In this document: piece by piece, positions 51,936 through 61,950 of the stretch
Position numbering within the stretch: position 1 is the stretch's first letter
Layout: each line of letters starts with the position of its first letter
Assembly (NCBI RefSeq): GCF_036327755.1
Contig: NZ_CP109596.1
Span: forward strand, 124,001 to 188,000
Reading direction: 5' to 3'
DNA from: Nocardia sp. NBC_01503
GTDB taxonomy: Bacteria; Actinomycetota; Actinomycetes; Mycobacteriales; Mycobacteriaceae
Length of the DNA: 64,000 bases
Made by a program: the position numbers and the translations under genes
The notes under the pieces: model-generated
What the model was told of the DNA's origin: nothing
What the model saw: the letters and a program-made list of their open reading frames with translations, nothing else
Database searches by the model: none

Positions 51936-53723
51936 TCAATATCCGGCCGGTAGCGCCGTCAGCATGTCCCGCGTCACCGCCACCGCATTGTCGGAGCTGC
52001 CACCGCGCACCACGAGCGTCGCGAAGGCCATATCACCGCGATAGCCGATGAACCAGGCGTGCGAACCGCCATCCACCTCGGCCTCACCCGTCTTACCGAA
52101 GACCTCGCCCTGATCGGCGATGCGCTCGGCGGTACCACCGAGCACCACCTTGCGCATCATCAGCCGAAGACCATCCACCACTTGGGGAGTCAACTGCGGA
52201 CGGTCACCCTTGACCTCCGTCGGATGACCCGAGATCAGATACGGCACCGGCGTGGAACCGTGCGCCACCGTCGCGGCCACCATGGCCAGACCGAACGGAC
52301 TCACCAGCACCTTGCCCTGACCGATACCGTCCTCGGCGCGCTGCACCAGATCATCGTCCTGGGGCACCGAACCCGAGACCGTCGGCAGGCCGACCACCGT
52401 GTAATCCAGGCCGATACCCAGGGCGGCCGCGGCCGTGCGCAGATCATCACCGCTCAACTCCGAGGCGATCTTGGCGAACGCGGTATTGCAGGAGCGCTCG
52501 TACGCCGTCGACATGGGTACATCACCGAGGGAGAAGAGGTTGTAGTTCGGAATCGTGCGGTCCCCCACCGTAATCCGGCTCGGACACGGCACCACCGTAT
52601 CGGGGGTGGCGTGCCCCTCGGTCATCGCGGCGGCCGCGGTCACCGTCTTGAAGGTCGAGCCCGGCGGATACATACCGGAGGCGGCGAGTGGACCGTCGGC
52701 ATCGGCTGCCTCGTTCTGGGCAATGGCCAGAATCGAACCGGTGGACGGCTCGATAACCACCATCATGGCCTGGTCCTCCCGCAAATCCACCGCGTGCTGC
52801 GCGGCATTCTGAATATTGCGATCGATACCCAGGGAGAATGACGGGGAAGTCTGCGGCGCAACCTCTTTGAGCACATCGGTATCCACGCCATTGGCGTTGA
52901 CTATGACCACACTCCAGCCCGCCTGACCATCCACCTCGTCGACAACGGCCTTGCGGACCTGAGTCAGCAGGTCTGGAGCGAAATGACGATCGGTCGGCAC
53001 CAGATCCCACTCACGGCCGAACGTGACCCCCGGCAAACCCACCAGCTCGGCACTCACCTGCTGGTACTCCCATTCCGAAAGCACCTCCACGCCGTACCCG
53101 CCATCGGCCTTCCGCGCCCCGGACAGAATCCCCTCCGGAGAAATGCGCTCGTCGAACTGCCCCAACGTATTCGCGAGAGCGTTTGCCACCGCGACCGGGT
53201 CGTTGGTCGCCGCGCGATTGAAGACAACGCGGTAGACCGCGCCCGGCACCAGCACATCACGTCCGGAGCGCTCGTTCACCCGGGCCCGGGGTGCGGGAAT
53301 CGAGCGCAATTGCAGAGTCTGCGTATCACCCAGCCGCGGATGGATATTCGAGGAGGTCCAGCGCACCCTCCAACGGCCCTCACTACGGCCCATCTGCAAC
53401 TCGCCCTGATAGGACCAGACGCGATCCTTGGGTAGCCGCCACTCGTAGCTGTAGTCGATGGTGGCGGTGTCACCCGAGACGCGGGCAGGACCGGTATGCG
53501 CCGTGAGCTGGTCGGCCTGTAGCTGATCCCAGGCGGAAGCCATTGCGGGAGCGGCCTTCTCGGGCGCAGTGGTGAGGTCGGCGGCGGCCTGGACGTCATG
53601 GTCGGCGAAGGCTTGCAGGAAGGCGTCGGCAGCTTGCGCCGGACCCTGCGGACCCGACGAGCAACCCACCGCGGCAACCGAGATCGCGGCGGCCATCAGC
53701 ATGGTGAAGACCCGTGTGGACAT
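51936..53723 (-). CDS. Penicillin-binding lipoprotein (MecA-N/NTF2-like plus transpeptidase domain)
   Basis: ATG 53723 (MSTRVFTM) is preferred because it starts a lipoprotein signal ending in the lipobox VAAVGCSSG; a TTG 21 nt upstream is possible. The 595-residue protein has an N-terminal MecA-N-like domain (DAFLQAFADHDVQAAADLT), a PBP dimer region and a C-terminal transpeptidase with Ser in PPGSTFKTV, SCN in YERSCNTAF and KTG in VFGKTGEAE. It cross-links peptidoglycan outside the membrane. It corresponds to mycobacterial PbpLipo (Rv2864c), with conserved neighbours. Confidence 0.92.
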   Translation of the reverse strand: MSTRVFTMLMAAAISVAAVGCSSGPQGPAQAADAFLQAFADHDVQAAADLTTAPEKAAPAMASAWDQLQADQLTAHTGPARVSGDTATIDYSYEWRLPKDRVWSYQGELQMGRSEGRWRVRWTSSNIHPRLGDTQTLQLRSIPAPRARVNERSGRDVLVPGAVYRVVFNRAATNDPVAVANALANTLGQFDERISPEGILSGARKADGGYGVEVLSEWEYQQVSAELVGLPGVTFGREWDLVPTDRHFAPDLLTQVRKAVVDEVDGQAGWSVVIVNANGVDTDVLKEVAPQTSPSFSLGIDRNIQNAAQHAVDLREDQAMMVVIEPSTGSILAIAQNEAADADGPLAASGMYPPGSTFKTVTAAAAMTEGHATPDTVVPCPSRITVGDRTIPNYNLFSLGDVPMSTAYERSCNTAFAKIASELSGDDLRTAAAALGIGLDYTVVGLPTVSGSVPQDDDLVQRAEDGIGQGKVLVSPFGLAMVAATVAHGSTPVPYLISGHPTEVKGDRPQLTPQVVDGLRLMMRKVVLGGTAERIADQGEVFGKTGEAEVDGGSHAWFIGYRGDMAFATLVVRGGSSDNAVAVTRDMLTALPAGY

Positions 53724-53814
53724 CGGCACAGATGGTAGAGCCAACTATGGGCAAACCCGCGCGACACACGGGGGGAGAACGGATTTCACTGCAACGTCAC
53801 AGCACCGGAAGCGG

Positions 53815-54684
53815 TCAGTCCAGCAGCACTGTCGCAAATGTTGCGATCTGTCGGAATCCGACCTTCGCGTAGGCGCGACGAGCGATCTCGTTGTAGCAGT
53901 TCACATACAGACTCGCGATACGACCCGAGGCGACCACCACATTCGCGACGGTCGCCGTACCCGCGGTGCCGACACCGATTCCGCGATGCTCGGGATGCAC
54001 CCACACACCCTGAATCTGACCGGTGCGCCGGGACAACGCACCCACCTCGGCCTTGAAGACCACCTCGCCGTCCTCGAAACGTGCCCAGGCCCGGCCGGAT
54101 TCGATGAGCCCGGCCACCCGGCGACGATAGCCGCGGCCACCGTCCCCGGCGCGCGGGTCGACACCGATCTCCTCGGTGAACATGGCAACGGCCGCAACGA
54201 GATAGCGGTCCAACTCCTCCGGGCGCACCCGGCGGACCCGCAGATCGGGCTCCACGCCCGCGGTCTTGTCCAAGGCCAGCAGTGGCTGATCGGCACGCAG
54301 CTCACGAGCCGGACCCCAATGATCGGAGAGCAGTTCCCACAGCGGCAGCGCGAGTTCGCGACGGCCCACCACCGAGGAGCAGGCGCGCGGTGACCGCACC
54401 GCGCGCTCGGCGAACGCCCGCAGATCCCCTCTGCTACCGCGCAACGGCACCAGATTCGCGCCCGAGAAGCATAGGGACGTACTCGGTCCGCCACGACTCC
54501 ACAGTTCGCCGTACGCGCCGCGGGTGTCCAGCCCATACTCCTGTAATCGGGCCGCCACCATGCAACTCGCCACCGGGTCGGTGTCGAGGACACGCAAAAC
54601 CTGTGTCAGATCGCGGTTCACGAGCTGTTGGGCGCCGGAGGATTTGCCCCGGCGAGTCGGCTCCAGCACACTCCGCACGTTCAC
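53815..54684 (-). CDS. GNAT-family acetyltransferase (Rv2867c-like)
   Basis: The 289-residue protein has an N-terminal DUF4081-type half (LTQVLRVLDTDPVASCMVAARL ...) and a C-terminal GNAT domain with the acetyl-CoA loop VHPEHRGIGVGTAG and the downstream LYVNCYNEIARRAYAKVGF. It lies 62 bp downstream of ispG on the same strand, an order kept in mycobacteria. The substrate is unknown. Start is GTG/ATG 54684. Confidence 0.88.
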   Translation of the reverse strand: MNVRSVLEPTRRGKSSGAQQLVNRDLTQVLRVLDTDPVASCMVAARLQEYGLDTRGAYGELWSRGGPSTSLCFSGANLVPLRGSRGDLRAFAERAVRSPRACSSVVGRRELALPLWELLSDHWGPARELRADQPLLALDKTAGVEPDLRVRRVRPEELDRYLVAAVAMFTEEIGVDPRAGDGGRGYRRRVAGLIESGRAWARFEDGEVVFKAEVGALSRRTGQIQGVWVHPEHRGIGVGTAGTATVANVVVASGRIASLYVNCYNEIARRAYAKVGFRQIATFATVLLD

Positions 54685-54746
54685 AGCCTGCCAGAACTTC
54701 TGAAAACGTGCCGCACTATTGGTATGGACCGCGCGTCGACCAGGGG

Positions 54747-55904
54747 TTATCCGGCGCTCACGACCGGGGAACCGCTGCCGGCGGCCTCGCCCATCTCCTC
54801 TGCGATGCGCATGGCCTCCTCGATGAGGGTCTCCACGATGAGATGTTCGGGCACGGTCTTGATGACCTCACCCTTGACGAAGATCTGGCCCTTGCCATTA
54901 CCGGAGGCCACACCCAGATCCGCCTCGCGGGCCTCACCGGGACCATTGACGACGCAACCCATGACGGCAACGCGCAGCGGCACTTCCATACCCTCGAGCC
55001 CCGCGGAGACCGCGTTGGCCAAGGTGTAGACATCGACCTGCGCGCGACCGCAGGACGGGCAGGAGACGATCTCCAGTTTGCGCGGGCGCAGATTCAGCGA
55101 CTGCAGAATCTGATCGCCGACCTTGATCTCCTCGGCGGGCGGGGCCGAGAGCGAGACGCGAATGGTGTCACCGATGCCCTCCGATAGCAACGCGCCGAAC
55201 GCCACCGCGGACTTGATGGTGCCCTGGAAGGCCGGACCGGCCTCGGTCACACCCAGGTGCAGCGGGTAATCGGACCGCGCCGCCAGCTGGCGGTACGCCT
55301 CCACCATGACGACCGGGTCATTGTGCTTCACCGAGATCTTGATATTGCCGAAGCCGTGATCCTCGAAGAGGCTGGCCTCCCACAGCGCGGACTCCACCAG
55401 CGCCTCGGGAGTGGCCTTGCCGTACTTCTCCAGCATGCGCTTATCGAGCGAACCGGCGTTGACTCCGATGCGGATCGGGATACCGGCGGCAGCGGCGGCC
55501 TTGGCGACCTCCCCGACGCGGCCGTCGAACTCCTTGATATTGCCCGGATTCACCCGCACCGCAGCACATCCCGCGTCGATGGCGGCGAAGATGTAGCGCG
55601 GCTGGAAGTGGATATCGGCGATCACCGGAATCTTGGACTTCTTGGCGATGGTCGCCAGCGCGTCCGCATCCTCCTGCCGCGGGCAGGCGACGCGCACGAT
55701 GTCACAACCGGACGCGGTCAGCTCGGCGATCTGCTGAAGGGTGGCATTGATGTCATGGGTTTTGGTGGTGGTCATGGACTGAACCGAAATCGGGAATTCG
55801 CTGCCGACGCCGACCTTGCCCACCATCAACTGACGGGTCTTGCGCCGGGGCGCGAGGACTGCGGCCGGTGCGGCCGGCATCCCCAATGCGATGGCACTGC
55901 TCAC
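54747..55904 (-). CDS. ispG: 4-hydroxy-3-methylbut-2-enyl diphosphate synthase (flavodoxin-type IspG)
   Basis: The 385-residue enzyme performs the penultimate MEP-pathway step, converting MEcPP to HMBPP with a [4Fe-4S] cluster. The N-terminal TIM barrel ([34 protein letters not shown]) is followed by the cluster-binding region: Cys in [10 protein letters not shown] and Cys in [14 protein letters not shown], with Glu after it. Length is normal. It belongs to the conserved dxr-rip1-ispG group on the minus strand. Confidence 0.96.
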   Translation of the reverse strand: MSSAIALGMPAAPAAVLAPRRKTRQLMVGKVGVGSEFPISVQSMTTTKTHDINATLQQIAELTASGCDIVRVACPRQEDADALATIAKKSKIPVIADIHFQPRYIFAAIDAGCAAVRVNPGNIKEFDGRVGEVAKAAAAAGIPIRIGVNAGSLDKRMLEKYGKATPEALVESALWEASLFEDHGFGNIKISVKHNDPVVMVEAYRQLAARSDYPLHLGVTEAGPAFQGTIKSAVAFGALLSEGIGDTIRVSLSAPPAEEIKVGDQILQSLNLRPRKLEIVSCPSCGRAQVDVYTLANAVSAGLEGMEVPLRVAVMGCVVNGPGEAREADLGVASGNGKGQIFVKGEVIKTVPEHLIVETLIEEAMRIAEEMGEAAGSGSPVVSAG

Positions 55905-56086
55905 GATCAGTTGCCTACTTTCGTCTTGTGCTCACCCGTTCCGGTCCCGAGCTTACCGAGGCACGGATACCGGTCGCCCTGTGACGGCGGCGACAAGGGT
56001 ACCCGCGCCCGGGCAGCGGCCCGGAATCGGCCGGGGCCTACGCTTTGTATTCGTTGCGGACGGCGCGAAGGTATACGTTTCGAGAT

Positions 56087-56764
56087 GTGAAGGTAGCGAA
56101 CCTCGATCCCTGGCCCCGCACACCGGAAGAGGCCGTGGCACTTCAGGATCGACTGCGCACCCAGATTATCTCCAGCAATCCGGCTCCGCCGCGTTTCCAC
56201 ACGATCGCCGGACTGGATTCGGCCTATGACGATGACGGGAATGTGGTCGCGGCCATAGTGGTGCTGGACGCCGAAACCCTCGAAACGGTCGACACCGCGA
56301 CCGCCCGGGGCACCACCGACTTCCCGTACGTCCCCGGCCTGCTGGCCTTCCGAGAACTGCCCACCACCCTGACGGCCTTCGAAAACCTCACCACCACACC
56401 GGATCTCATCATCTGCGATAGCCAGGGCCTGGCCCATCCCCGCCGCTTCGGCTTCGCCTGCCATGTGGGTCTGCTGACCGGAATCCCGACCCTGGGCGTG
56501 GCCAAGAACGCCTGGGGCGACTACACGATGCCCGATGCGGAACGCGGCTCCCGCAGCGAGATCACCATCGACGGCGAAGCGGTAGGCCGAGCTCTGCGAA
56601 CCCGCAGCAACGTCAAGCCGGTCTTCGTCTCGATCGGCCACCTCATCGATATCGAAACCGCCACCGCCCAGGTGCTTTCACTCACCCCCGAATACCGGCA
56701 ACCCGAAACCACCCGCCGAGCCGACCGCCTCTGCCGCCGACTCCTCGCCGAACTGGCGGCCTGA
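56087..56764 (+). CDS. nfi: Endonuclease V (deoxyinosine 3' endonuclease)
   Basis: The enzyme cuts DNA or RNA one nucleotide 3' of inosine. GTG 56087 (VKVANLDPWP) gives 225 residues, the normal length; a TTG 42 nt upstream is possible. Family motifs: AGLDSAYDDDG with the metal-binding Asp, the YVPGLLAFRELP motif with the wedge Tyr and metal-binding Glu, and ICDSQGLAHPRRFGFACHVG with Asp and the catalytic region. It is convergent with the TerD/HNH gene, with only 19 bp between the stops. Confidence 0.94.
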   Translation: MKVANLDPWPRTPEEAVALQDRLRTQIISSNPAPPRFHTIAGLDSAYDDDGNVVAAIVVLDAETLETVDTATARGTTDFPYVPGLLAFRELPTTLTAFENLTTTPDLIICDSQGLAHPRRFGFACHVGLLTGIPTLGVAKNAWGDYTMPDAERGSRSEITIDGEAVGRALRTRSNVKPVFVSIGHLIDIETATAQVLSLTPEYRQPETTRRADRLCRRLLAELAA

Positions 56765-56783
56765 GACCGCCCCCACACCCGGC

Positions 56784-58493
56784 TCAGATGCGGGCTCCCT
56801 TCTGCTGATTGCATTTGCGGCAGAGGATCTGCAGATTGTCGACGCTGGTCGCGCCACCCTGACTCCAGGGGATGACGTGGTCGAACTCCAGATAGCGGTT
56901 GTCGCCACACTGTTGGCATTTGCCGCCGTCGCGCTGCCAGACACGGGCCTTGACGTCCTGCGGGACGGCGCGAGAATCACGCTGGCCGGGGGCCAGGACG
57001 AGGCGTTTTGCCACGCGGAGGGCACCCTCGAGGATGGCGGCGACGTATTCTGCGTCGGGGACGCGGTAGCTGCCGCCGCCGCGAGCGGTGGTGGCCTGGA
57101 TGACGACGGTGTCGTACTCGTGGCGAATGGCGACCATTTTCGCCCAGGTCAGCTCGGTGCCCGCGGTATCGCCGACGAAGCGGAGCTTCTTACTGCTGGC
57201 GATCAGCCGGCCGGGAGTCTGTTTGGGGCCGTTGGCGAGATAGCGGATCTGGGTGGCGTTCACATCCAGATAGAGCAGTTCATCGGCCTCCAGGTGTAGG
57301 CCGGGACGCTCGATCAGGGGCAGATCGCCGACCTTGACCTGTGTCAGGGCCCGGCCGCGCAGCATCCGCTGACGCAAGCCCTCGAGGTGCTGGGCGGCCT
57401 GGGACAGATCGGTGACGGCCCGCAGGATGGCGACGGTGCGGTCGAAGTCGGCCAGTTCGCTCTCGTCGATCTCGCCGTCCGCGAAGGCGAAGGCCACCAC
57501 CCGCTCGAGATGGGCGACCGCCAGCGGGCGCAGCGCTTCGCGACCGGTGGCGTCGCTGATCATGTGAAAGCGCAGCTGCCCCCACACCTCATCCCACGCC
57601 GGGCCGTGCGGGCCGCCGGAGGTCAGTACCTGCCACACCTGCCCACGCCACGCGTCCAGCAGACCGTTGACCTCGGACTCACACCAGCGGCAGGCACCGG
57701 GGCCGCCGAAGCGCGGCACATGCTTGGGACGGCCGCAGCGCGGACAGGTGGCCGGATCGTTCGCGGGGAACGACTGCCGGTAATCCTCGGTCCACACCGA
57801 GCCACTCCACCAGCGCAGCCGCGTGGAATCGCCTGGGGCGGAATACCATCCGACGGGAATGTCGGAGGTTGCCGGTGATGCGGGAACAGCTGAGGCTGAC
57901 AGCGACGGAGCCGGAACGGCCGCCGATGCCGGAGGCGGAGCCGGTGAAGTCGCGATTGACGGCGGAGTCGATTCGACGGGCGGCGCTGTCTGCTCGTCGT
58001 CGACCTCGACGCCGAATTCCTCTGCGAGGCCGCGTAATCCACTGGCCCAGCCCTGGCCTACGGCGCGGAATTTCCAATCCCCGTTGCGGCGGTAGAACTC
58101 GCCCAGCACCATGGCGGTCACGGCGTCGGAGCGCTGCAGCGGGTAGCGGAGCAGGACTCCGCCGGTATCGCGCACGGTCAGGGTCAGATTGTCGACGTCC
58201 CGAAATGAGCCCTGCTCAACGGATCCCGCGATGACTACCTTATCGACACCGGGTTCGATGGCCGTCAGCGCCAGGTGCAGGGTGGCCCGGCCGAAGCCGG
58301 AGTCCTCCAGCACCACCGCACCGGAGGGATGGCGGGGCGCGTTGAAGAAGACGAAATCGTCATTGCCCCTGATCTTTCCGCTCGCGGCGAGGAGTAGCGC
58401 CTGCGGATCCACCTCGCGGCCCGCGCCCCACTCCAGCACCAGCGATACCGCGGCCGAACCCACCGGCGCGTTCGCTCCACGCGTCAACTCCAC
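56784..58493 (-). CDS. TerD-domain/HNH-nuclease fusion protein
   Basis: GTG 58493 (VELTRGANAPV) is chosen because TerD proteins start at this point; ATG 58535 would add 14 residues. The 569-residue protein reads: TerD domain about 1-165 (SLVLEWGAGREVDPQALLL, DDFVFFNAPRHPSGAV); Pro/Ala/Ser linker about 168-218; DUF2510-like GWYSAPGDSTRLRWWSGSVW; zinc ribbon CPRCG...CRWC; helical TerB-like part (VVAFAFADGEIDESELADFD); a GRAM/PH-like beta domain (GRLIASSKKLRFVGD); and C-terminal HNH nuclease (CQQCG, EFDHVIPWSQGG, DNLQILCRKCNQQKG) with all motif residues. TerD domains bind calcium and occur in stress and phage-response systems. A membrane- or stress-gated DNase is plausible but untested. Confidence 0.82.
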   Translation of the reverse strand: MELTRGANAPVGSAAVSLVLEWGAGREVDPQALLLAASGKIRGNDDFVFFNAPRHPSGAVVLEDSGFGRATLHLALTAIEPGVDKVVIAGSVEQGSFRDVDNLTLTVRDTGGVLLRYPLQRSDAVTAMVLGEFYRRNGDWKFRAVGQGWASGLRGLAEEFGVEVDDEQTAPPVESTPPSIATSPAPPPASAAVPAPSLSASAVPASPATSDIPVGWYSAPGDSTRLRWWSGSVWTEDYRQSFPANDPATCPRCGRPKHVPRFGGPGACRWCESEVNGLLDAWRGQVWQVLTSGGPHGPAWDEVWGQLRFHMISDATGREALRPLAVAHLERVVAFAFADGEIDESELADFDRTVAILRAVTDLSQAAQHLEGLRQRMLRGRALTQVKVGDLPLIERPGLHLEADELLYLDVNATQIRYLANGPKQTPGRLIASSKKLRFVGDTAGTELTWAKMVAIRHEYDTVVIQATTARGGGSYRVPDAEYVAAILEGALRVAKRLVLAPGQRDSRAVPQDVKARVWQRDGGKCQQCGDNRYLEFDHVIPWSQGGATSVDNLQILCRKCNQQKGARI

Positions 58494-58656
58494 GACGCAA
58501 CACCGTTCTCTCTCGCCCAGAAAATGTCGAGACATCCACTGCGCCAGGTAGTTCGGTGACAGCTATCCCCACCCCGAGCTCAACGGCTGCCCCGGAGCAA
58601 CCTTACCCACGGCGACCGACAACACGCTTCGGCCACCGGAGTATCGGCACGATCCG

Positions 58657-59859
58657 TCAGGGGAAGAGCTTGACCGGGTTCACGATGTCCGCGACGAGGG
58701 TCAGAACCATGTATGAACCGCCGAGCACCACGACCACGTAGGTTGCCGGGAGGAGCTTCAGATAATCGACCGGCGGGCCGTCCGGCAGACCCTTGCGGCC
58801 GCGCAGCACATTGCGGATCTTCTCGTAGATGACCACGGCCATATGCCCGCCGTCCAAAGGCAGCAGCGGCAGCAGGTTGAACGCGCCGAGGAAGAAGTTC
58901 AGGCTCGCCAGGGTCAAGACGAACAGGGACCACAGGCCGTGCTCGGCGGTCTCGCCACCGATCTTGCTGGCGCCGTAGACCGAGACCGGGGTCTCCGGAT
59001 CGCGCTCGCCGCCGGTCACCGCATGCCACAGATCGACGACCTTGGCGGGCATCTGCGCCAGCGATTGCACCGTGCGGACACCGATTTGACCGGTGAACGC
59101 GGCCGAGGCCGGAATGGCGGCGAGGAAATCGTGCTTGACGGGCAGGTACTGGTCCTGGCCGACGCCGATCTTGCCGACCGTCTTGGGCGCACCATCCTTC
59201 ACCGGGTAGACCACCGACTGCTCGGGCGTGACCGGGATGGTGAGGGTCTGGCCGTCGCGCTTGATGGTGTACGTGAAGGTGCCGGTCTGCTTCTGCGTCT
59301 GCGAGGTGAAGTCCTCCCAGGTCTTGACCGGTGTGCCGTTGACCGCGGTCACCAGATCACCGCGCCGCAGGCCCGCGCGCTGGGCGGGGCCGTCACCGGT
59401 GCACGGGCCGTACGTCTGATCGGGGTTCTGCGCCTTCACACAGCTCATCGAGCCGAGCTGGGTGGCGGGCGGCTGATCGAAGCGCGGCAGTCCCCACACC
59501 ACCGCGAGCAGCATGATGAGCAGGAAGCCGAGGAAGAAGTTCATCAGGATGCCGCCGGACATGACGACCAGCCGCTTCCAGGTCTTCTGCCGGTACATCG
59601 CCCGGTCCAGATCCACGGGATCGAGTTCGTCCAGGGCGGTCATACCCGCGATATCGCAGAAACCGCCCAGCGGCAGCGCCTTCACACCGTATTCGGTCTC
59701 ACCGCGCGTGGTGGACCACACCTTCGGGCCGAAGCCGATGAAGTAGCGGCGCACCTTCATGCCGGTCGCCTGCGCCGCCCACATGTGGCCGCACTCGTGC
59801 AGCGCGACCGACACGGTGATACCGAGGGCGAACAGTGCGAAGCCGATCGCGTAGACCAT
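58657..59859 (-). CDS. rip1: Intramembrane site-2 metalloprotease Rip1/RseP
   Basis: ATG 59859 gives 400 residues, the usual length. The zinc motif HECGH is in the first helix (residues 21-25), a PDZ domain is centred on GLRRGDLVTAVNG, and the third metal ligand is in NLLPLLPLDGGHM. Four membrane segments are expected. The enzyme cleaves anti-sigma factors and other membrane substrates. It sits between dxr (22 bp upstream) and the TerD/HNH gene, as Rv2869c sits beside dxr in mycobacteria, except that ispG has been separated by inserted genes. Confidence 0.95.
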   Translation of the reverse strand: MVYAIGFALFALGITVSVALHECGHMWAAQATGMKVRRYFIGFGPKVWSTTRGETEYGVKALPLGGFCDIAGMTALDELDPVDLDRAMYRQKTWKRLVVMSGGILMNFFLGFLLIMLLAVVWGLPRFDQPPATQLGSMSCVKAQNPDQTYGPCTGDGPAQRAGLRRGDLVTAVNGTPVKTWEDFTSQTQKQTGTFTYTIKRDGQTLTIPVTPEQSVVYPVKDGAPKTVGKIGVGQDQYLPVKHDFLAAIPASAAFTGQIGVRTVQSLAQMPAKVVDLWHAVTGGERDPETPVSVYGASKIGGETAEHGLWSLFVLTLASLNFFLGAFNLLPLLPLDGGHMAVVIYEKIRNVLRGRKGLPDGPPVDYLKLLPATYVVVVLGGSYMVLTLVADIVNPVKLFP

Positions 59860-59881
59860 GCGGTATCGAACCCTCCTGCAG

Positions 59882-61021
59882 TCAGCCGCGCACGATCGTG
59901 CGCGCGGTCTCTCGCGCCCACGTATCGGCCGCGAGCACCTCGTCCAAGGTACTGGGTTCGGCCGTCCAGCGGTCGGCGGACTCCACGACCCGCGCGACGG
60001 TGCGCACGATTTCGGGGAAGCGGATGTGGCCGTCCAGGAAGGCCTGCACGGCGATCTCATTGGCGGCGTTGTAGACCGCGGTCACGCAGCCGCCCGCCAT
60101 ACCGGCCTGCCGCGCCAGGTCGATGGCCGGGAAGACCTCGTTGTCGACGGGTTCGAAAGTCCAGGTCGAGGCGGTGTTCCAAGCACAGGCGGTGGCAGCG
60201 CCGGGCACCCGGTCCGGCCAGCCCAGGGCCAGTGCGATGGGCAGTTTCATATCCGGCGGACTGGCCTGAGCCAGGGTCGAACCGTCGTAGAAGGTGACCA
60301 TGGAGTGCACGATCGACTGCGGGTGCACGGTCACTTCGATGCGGTCGTAGGGGACGCCGAACAGCAGATGCGTCTCGATCAACTCGAGGCCCTTGTTCAC
60401 CAGCGACGCCGAGTTCAGCGTATTCATCGGACCCATGGACCAGGTCGGATGCGTCTTGGCCTCGGCCGGATTCACCGATTCGAGCATCTCCGAGGTCCAG
60501 CCGCGGAAGGGCCCGCCCGAGGCGGTGAGCACCAGGGCCCGCACCTCTTCGGCGCGACCGCCACGCAGGCACTGTGCCAGCGCCGAATGCTCGGAGTCGA
60601 CCGGCACGATCTGGCCGGGCTTGGCGGCGCGGGTCACCAGCGAGCCGCCCGCGACCAGCGATTCCTTATTGGCGAGCGCGAGCCTGCGGCCGGAGTGCAG
60701 CGTCTCCAGGGTCGGCGCCAACCCGAGCGAACCGACCAGTGCGTTCAGCACCACATCGGCATCGGTGCGCCGCACCAACTCGGTCGCCGCATCCGGACCC
60801 GCCAGCGCCACACCGAGTTTCGCCGCCGCGGCCGCATCCGCGACCGCCACGTTCCGAGTCCCCGTGGCCGCGATCTGCTGCGCCAGCAACTCGGTATTAC
60901 CGCCCCGAGCGGCCAATCCCACCACCTCGAACCGGTCGGGATTGGCGGCGATCACCTCCAGCGCCTGGGTACCGATCGAACCCGTGCTGCCCAGCAGCAG
61001 AACCTTCACAACGTCGGACAC
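59882..61021 (-). CDS. dxr: 1-deoxy-D-xylulose 5-phosphate reductoisomerase
   Basis: The 379-residue enzyme makes MEP from DXP with NADPH. The NADPH-binding loop [17 protein letters not shown] opens the protein. [11 protein letters not shown] and [12 protein letters not shown] carry substrate- and metal-binding residues (Asp, Glu), and [21 protein letters not shown] contains the conserved Ser/Asn/Lys set. Start is GTG 61021. It lies directly upstream of rip1 in the same transcript. Confidence 0.96.
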   Translation of the reverse strand: MSDVVKVLLLGSTGSIGTQALEVIAANPDRFEVVGLAARGGNTELLAQQIAATGTRNVAVADAAAAAKLGVALAGPDAATELVRRTDADVVLNALVGSLGLAPTLETLHSGRRLALANKESLVAGGSLVTRAAKPGQIVPVDSEHSALAQCLRGGRAEEVRALVLTASGGPFRGWTSEMLESVNPAEAKTHPTWSMGPMNTLNSASLVNKGLELIETHLLFGVPYDRIEVTVHPQSIVHSMVTFYDGSTLAQASPPDMKLPIALALGWPDRVPGAATACAWNTASTWTFEPVDNEVFPAIDLARQAGMAGGCVTAVYNAANEIAVQAFLDGHIRFPEIVRTVARVVESADRWTAEPSTLDEVLAADTWARETARTIVRG

Positions 61022-61177
61022 CCGCTCATTCTCCCTTGTCCGTAATCCGCTGTCGCCACCCCTGTCCGGGCGGTGGGTGCGGTGACATGCCGCCCTGCCG
61101 TCACCCTGCTGGCTACGACGCTGGGTCGTATGCCACGATATGGGCGAGTATTCGATTCGAGCCTATAAGGAGCGAAA

Positions 61178-61462
61178 GTGGCCGCCACGGAACTGGAATC
61201 CGTCCACAGCGCCGATGTCGTCACCAAGGTCGACACCGCCGAGGTTCCGTCGGCAGCGTGGGGCTGGAGTGGCGAGTCGCGCCGTACCTTCCGCACCGCC
61301 GGCTGGGTCGTCGTCCTCATCCTGCTCGGCATGCTCTTCGAGGGCCCGCAGGGCGCCTCGTCGGGCAGCGGTCACACCGGATACATCTTCCTGATCGTCT
61401 TCGCGGTCGGACTCGCGGGCATCCTGATTCGCGACTCGCTGCTGCACAAGAAGCCTCGCTAG
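61178..61462 (+). CDS. DUF2631 small membrane protein
   Basis: GTG 61178 follows AAGGAG by 6 nt. The 94-residue product has a polar N-terminus, WGWSGESRRTFRTAGW, then two membrane helices (VVVLILLGMLFEG and GYIFLIVFAVGLAGILI). This is the DUF2631 family seen near dxr in mycolic-acid actinobacteria. Function is unknown. It is divergent from dxr. Confidence 0.85.
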   Translation: MAATELESVHSADVVTKVDTAEVPSAAWGWSGESRRTFRTAGWVVVLILLGMLFEGPQGASSGSGHTGYIFLIVFAVGLAGILIRDSLLHKKPR

Positions 61463-61583
61463 GTTCTCACCTGCGCTAATACCCGGCCTCGCAAAGTTTT
61501 TCGCGGGGCCGTGGTCGTTTCCTCTTGAACATCAGGCAAACTCGATTCGGCAAACCCGCCAACGAGTTTCCGGGAGTAAACGT

Positions 61584-61892
61584 ATGCGCAAGATCCTGCC
61601 CTCCACCCTGCTGGCCGCGTCGGCCGTCGGCGCCCTGCTGGTGCTGCCCGCCGGCACCGCGACCGCCCAGTCCCCCGCCTGCGCTCAGGTCGCCGATGTG
61701 CTGGGCGGCGTCACGGCCCTCGGTCCCGACCACGACCTGGAGGTCCGCGTGGCCGACCAGCTGCTGGCCATCGATGCCGGCGGCCAGGAGCGCACCGCCA
61801 TCGCGCAGTACGCCGACGCGCTGAAGAACGGCGATGCGGCGAGCATCGGCAACGCCACCATCATCCTCAACGGTGTGTGCGCGCAGTCCTAG
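61584..61892 (+). CDS. Small secreted two-cysteine protein, hemophore-like
   Basis: ATG 61584 follows GGGAG. The 102-residue product has a signal peptide (MRKILPSTLLAASAVGALLV, cleavage near ATAQS) and a helical mature domain with two Cys (SPACAQV and LNGVCAQ) that could pair. Size and Cys placement resemble actinobacterial hemophore-related proteins, but the resemblance is architectural. A strong hairpin follows. Confidence 0.6.
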   Translation: MRKILPSTLLAASAVGALLVLPAGTATAQSPACAQVADVLGGVTALGPDHDLEVRVADQLLAIDAGGQERTAIAQYADALKNGDAASIGNATIILNGVCAQS

Positions 61893-61911
61893 TCTCCGGA
61901 CATCCGCAGCG

Positions 61912-61950
61912 ACTTCGGGCCGGATCGCAGTACGCGATCCGGCCCGAAGT
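61912..61950. terminator. Perfect 17-bp-arm hairpin after the secreted two-cysteine gene
   Basis: ACTTCGGGCCGGATCGC and its exact complement surround the loop AGTAC. It lies between convergent genes and could end both transcripts. Confidence 0.85.

Noticed and set aside
58843..60297. 484-codon plus-strand frame over rip1 and dxr
   Set aside because: Antisense to two complete housekeeping genes with catalytic motifs.
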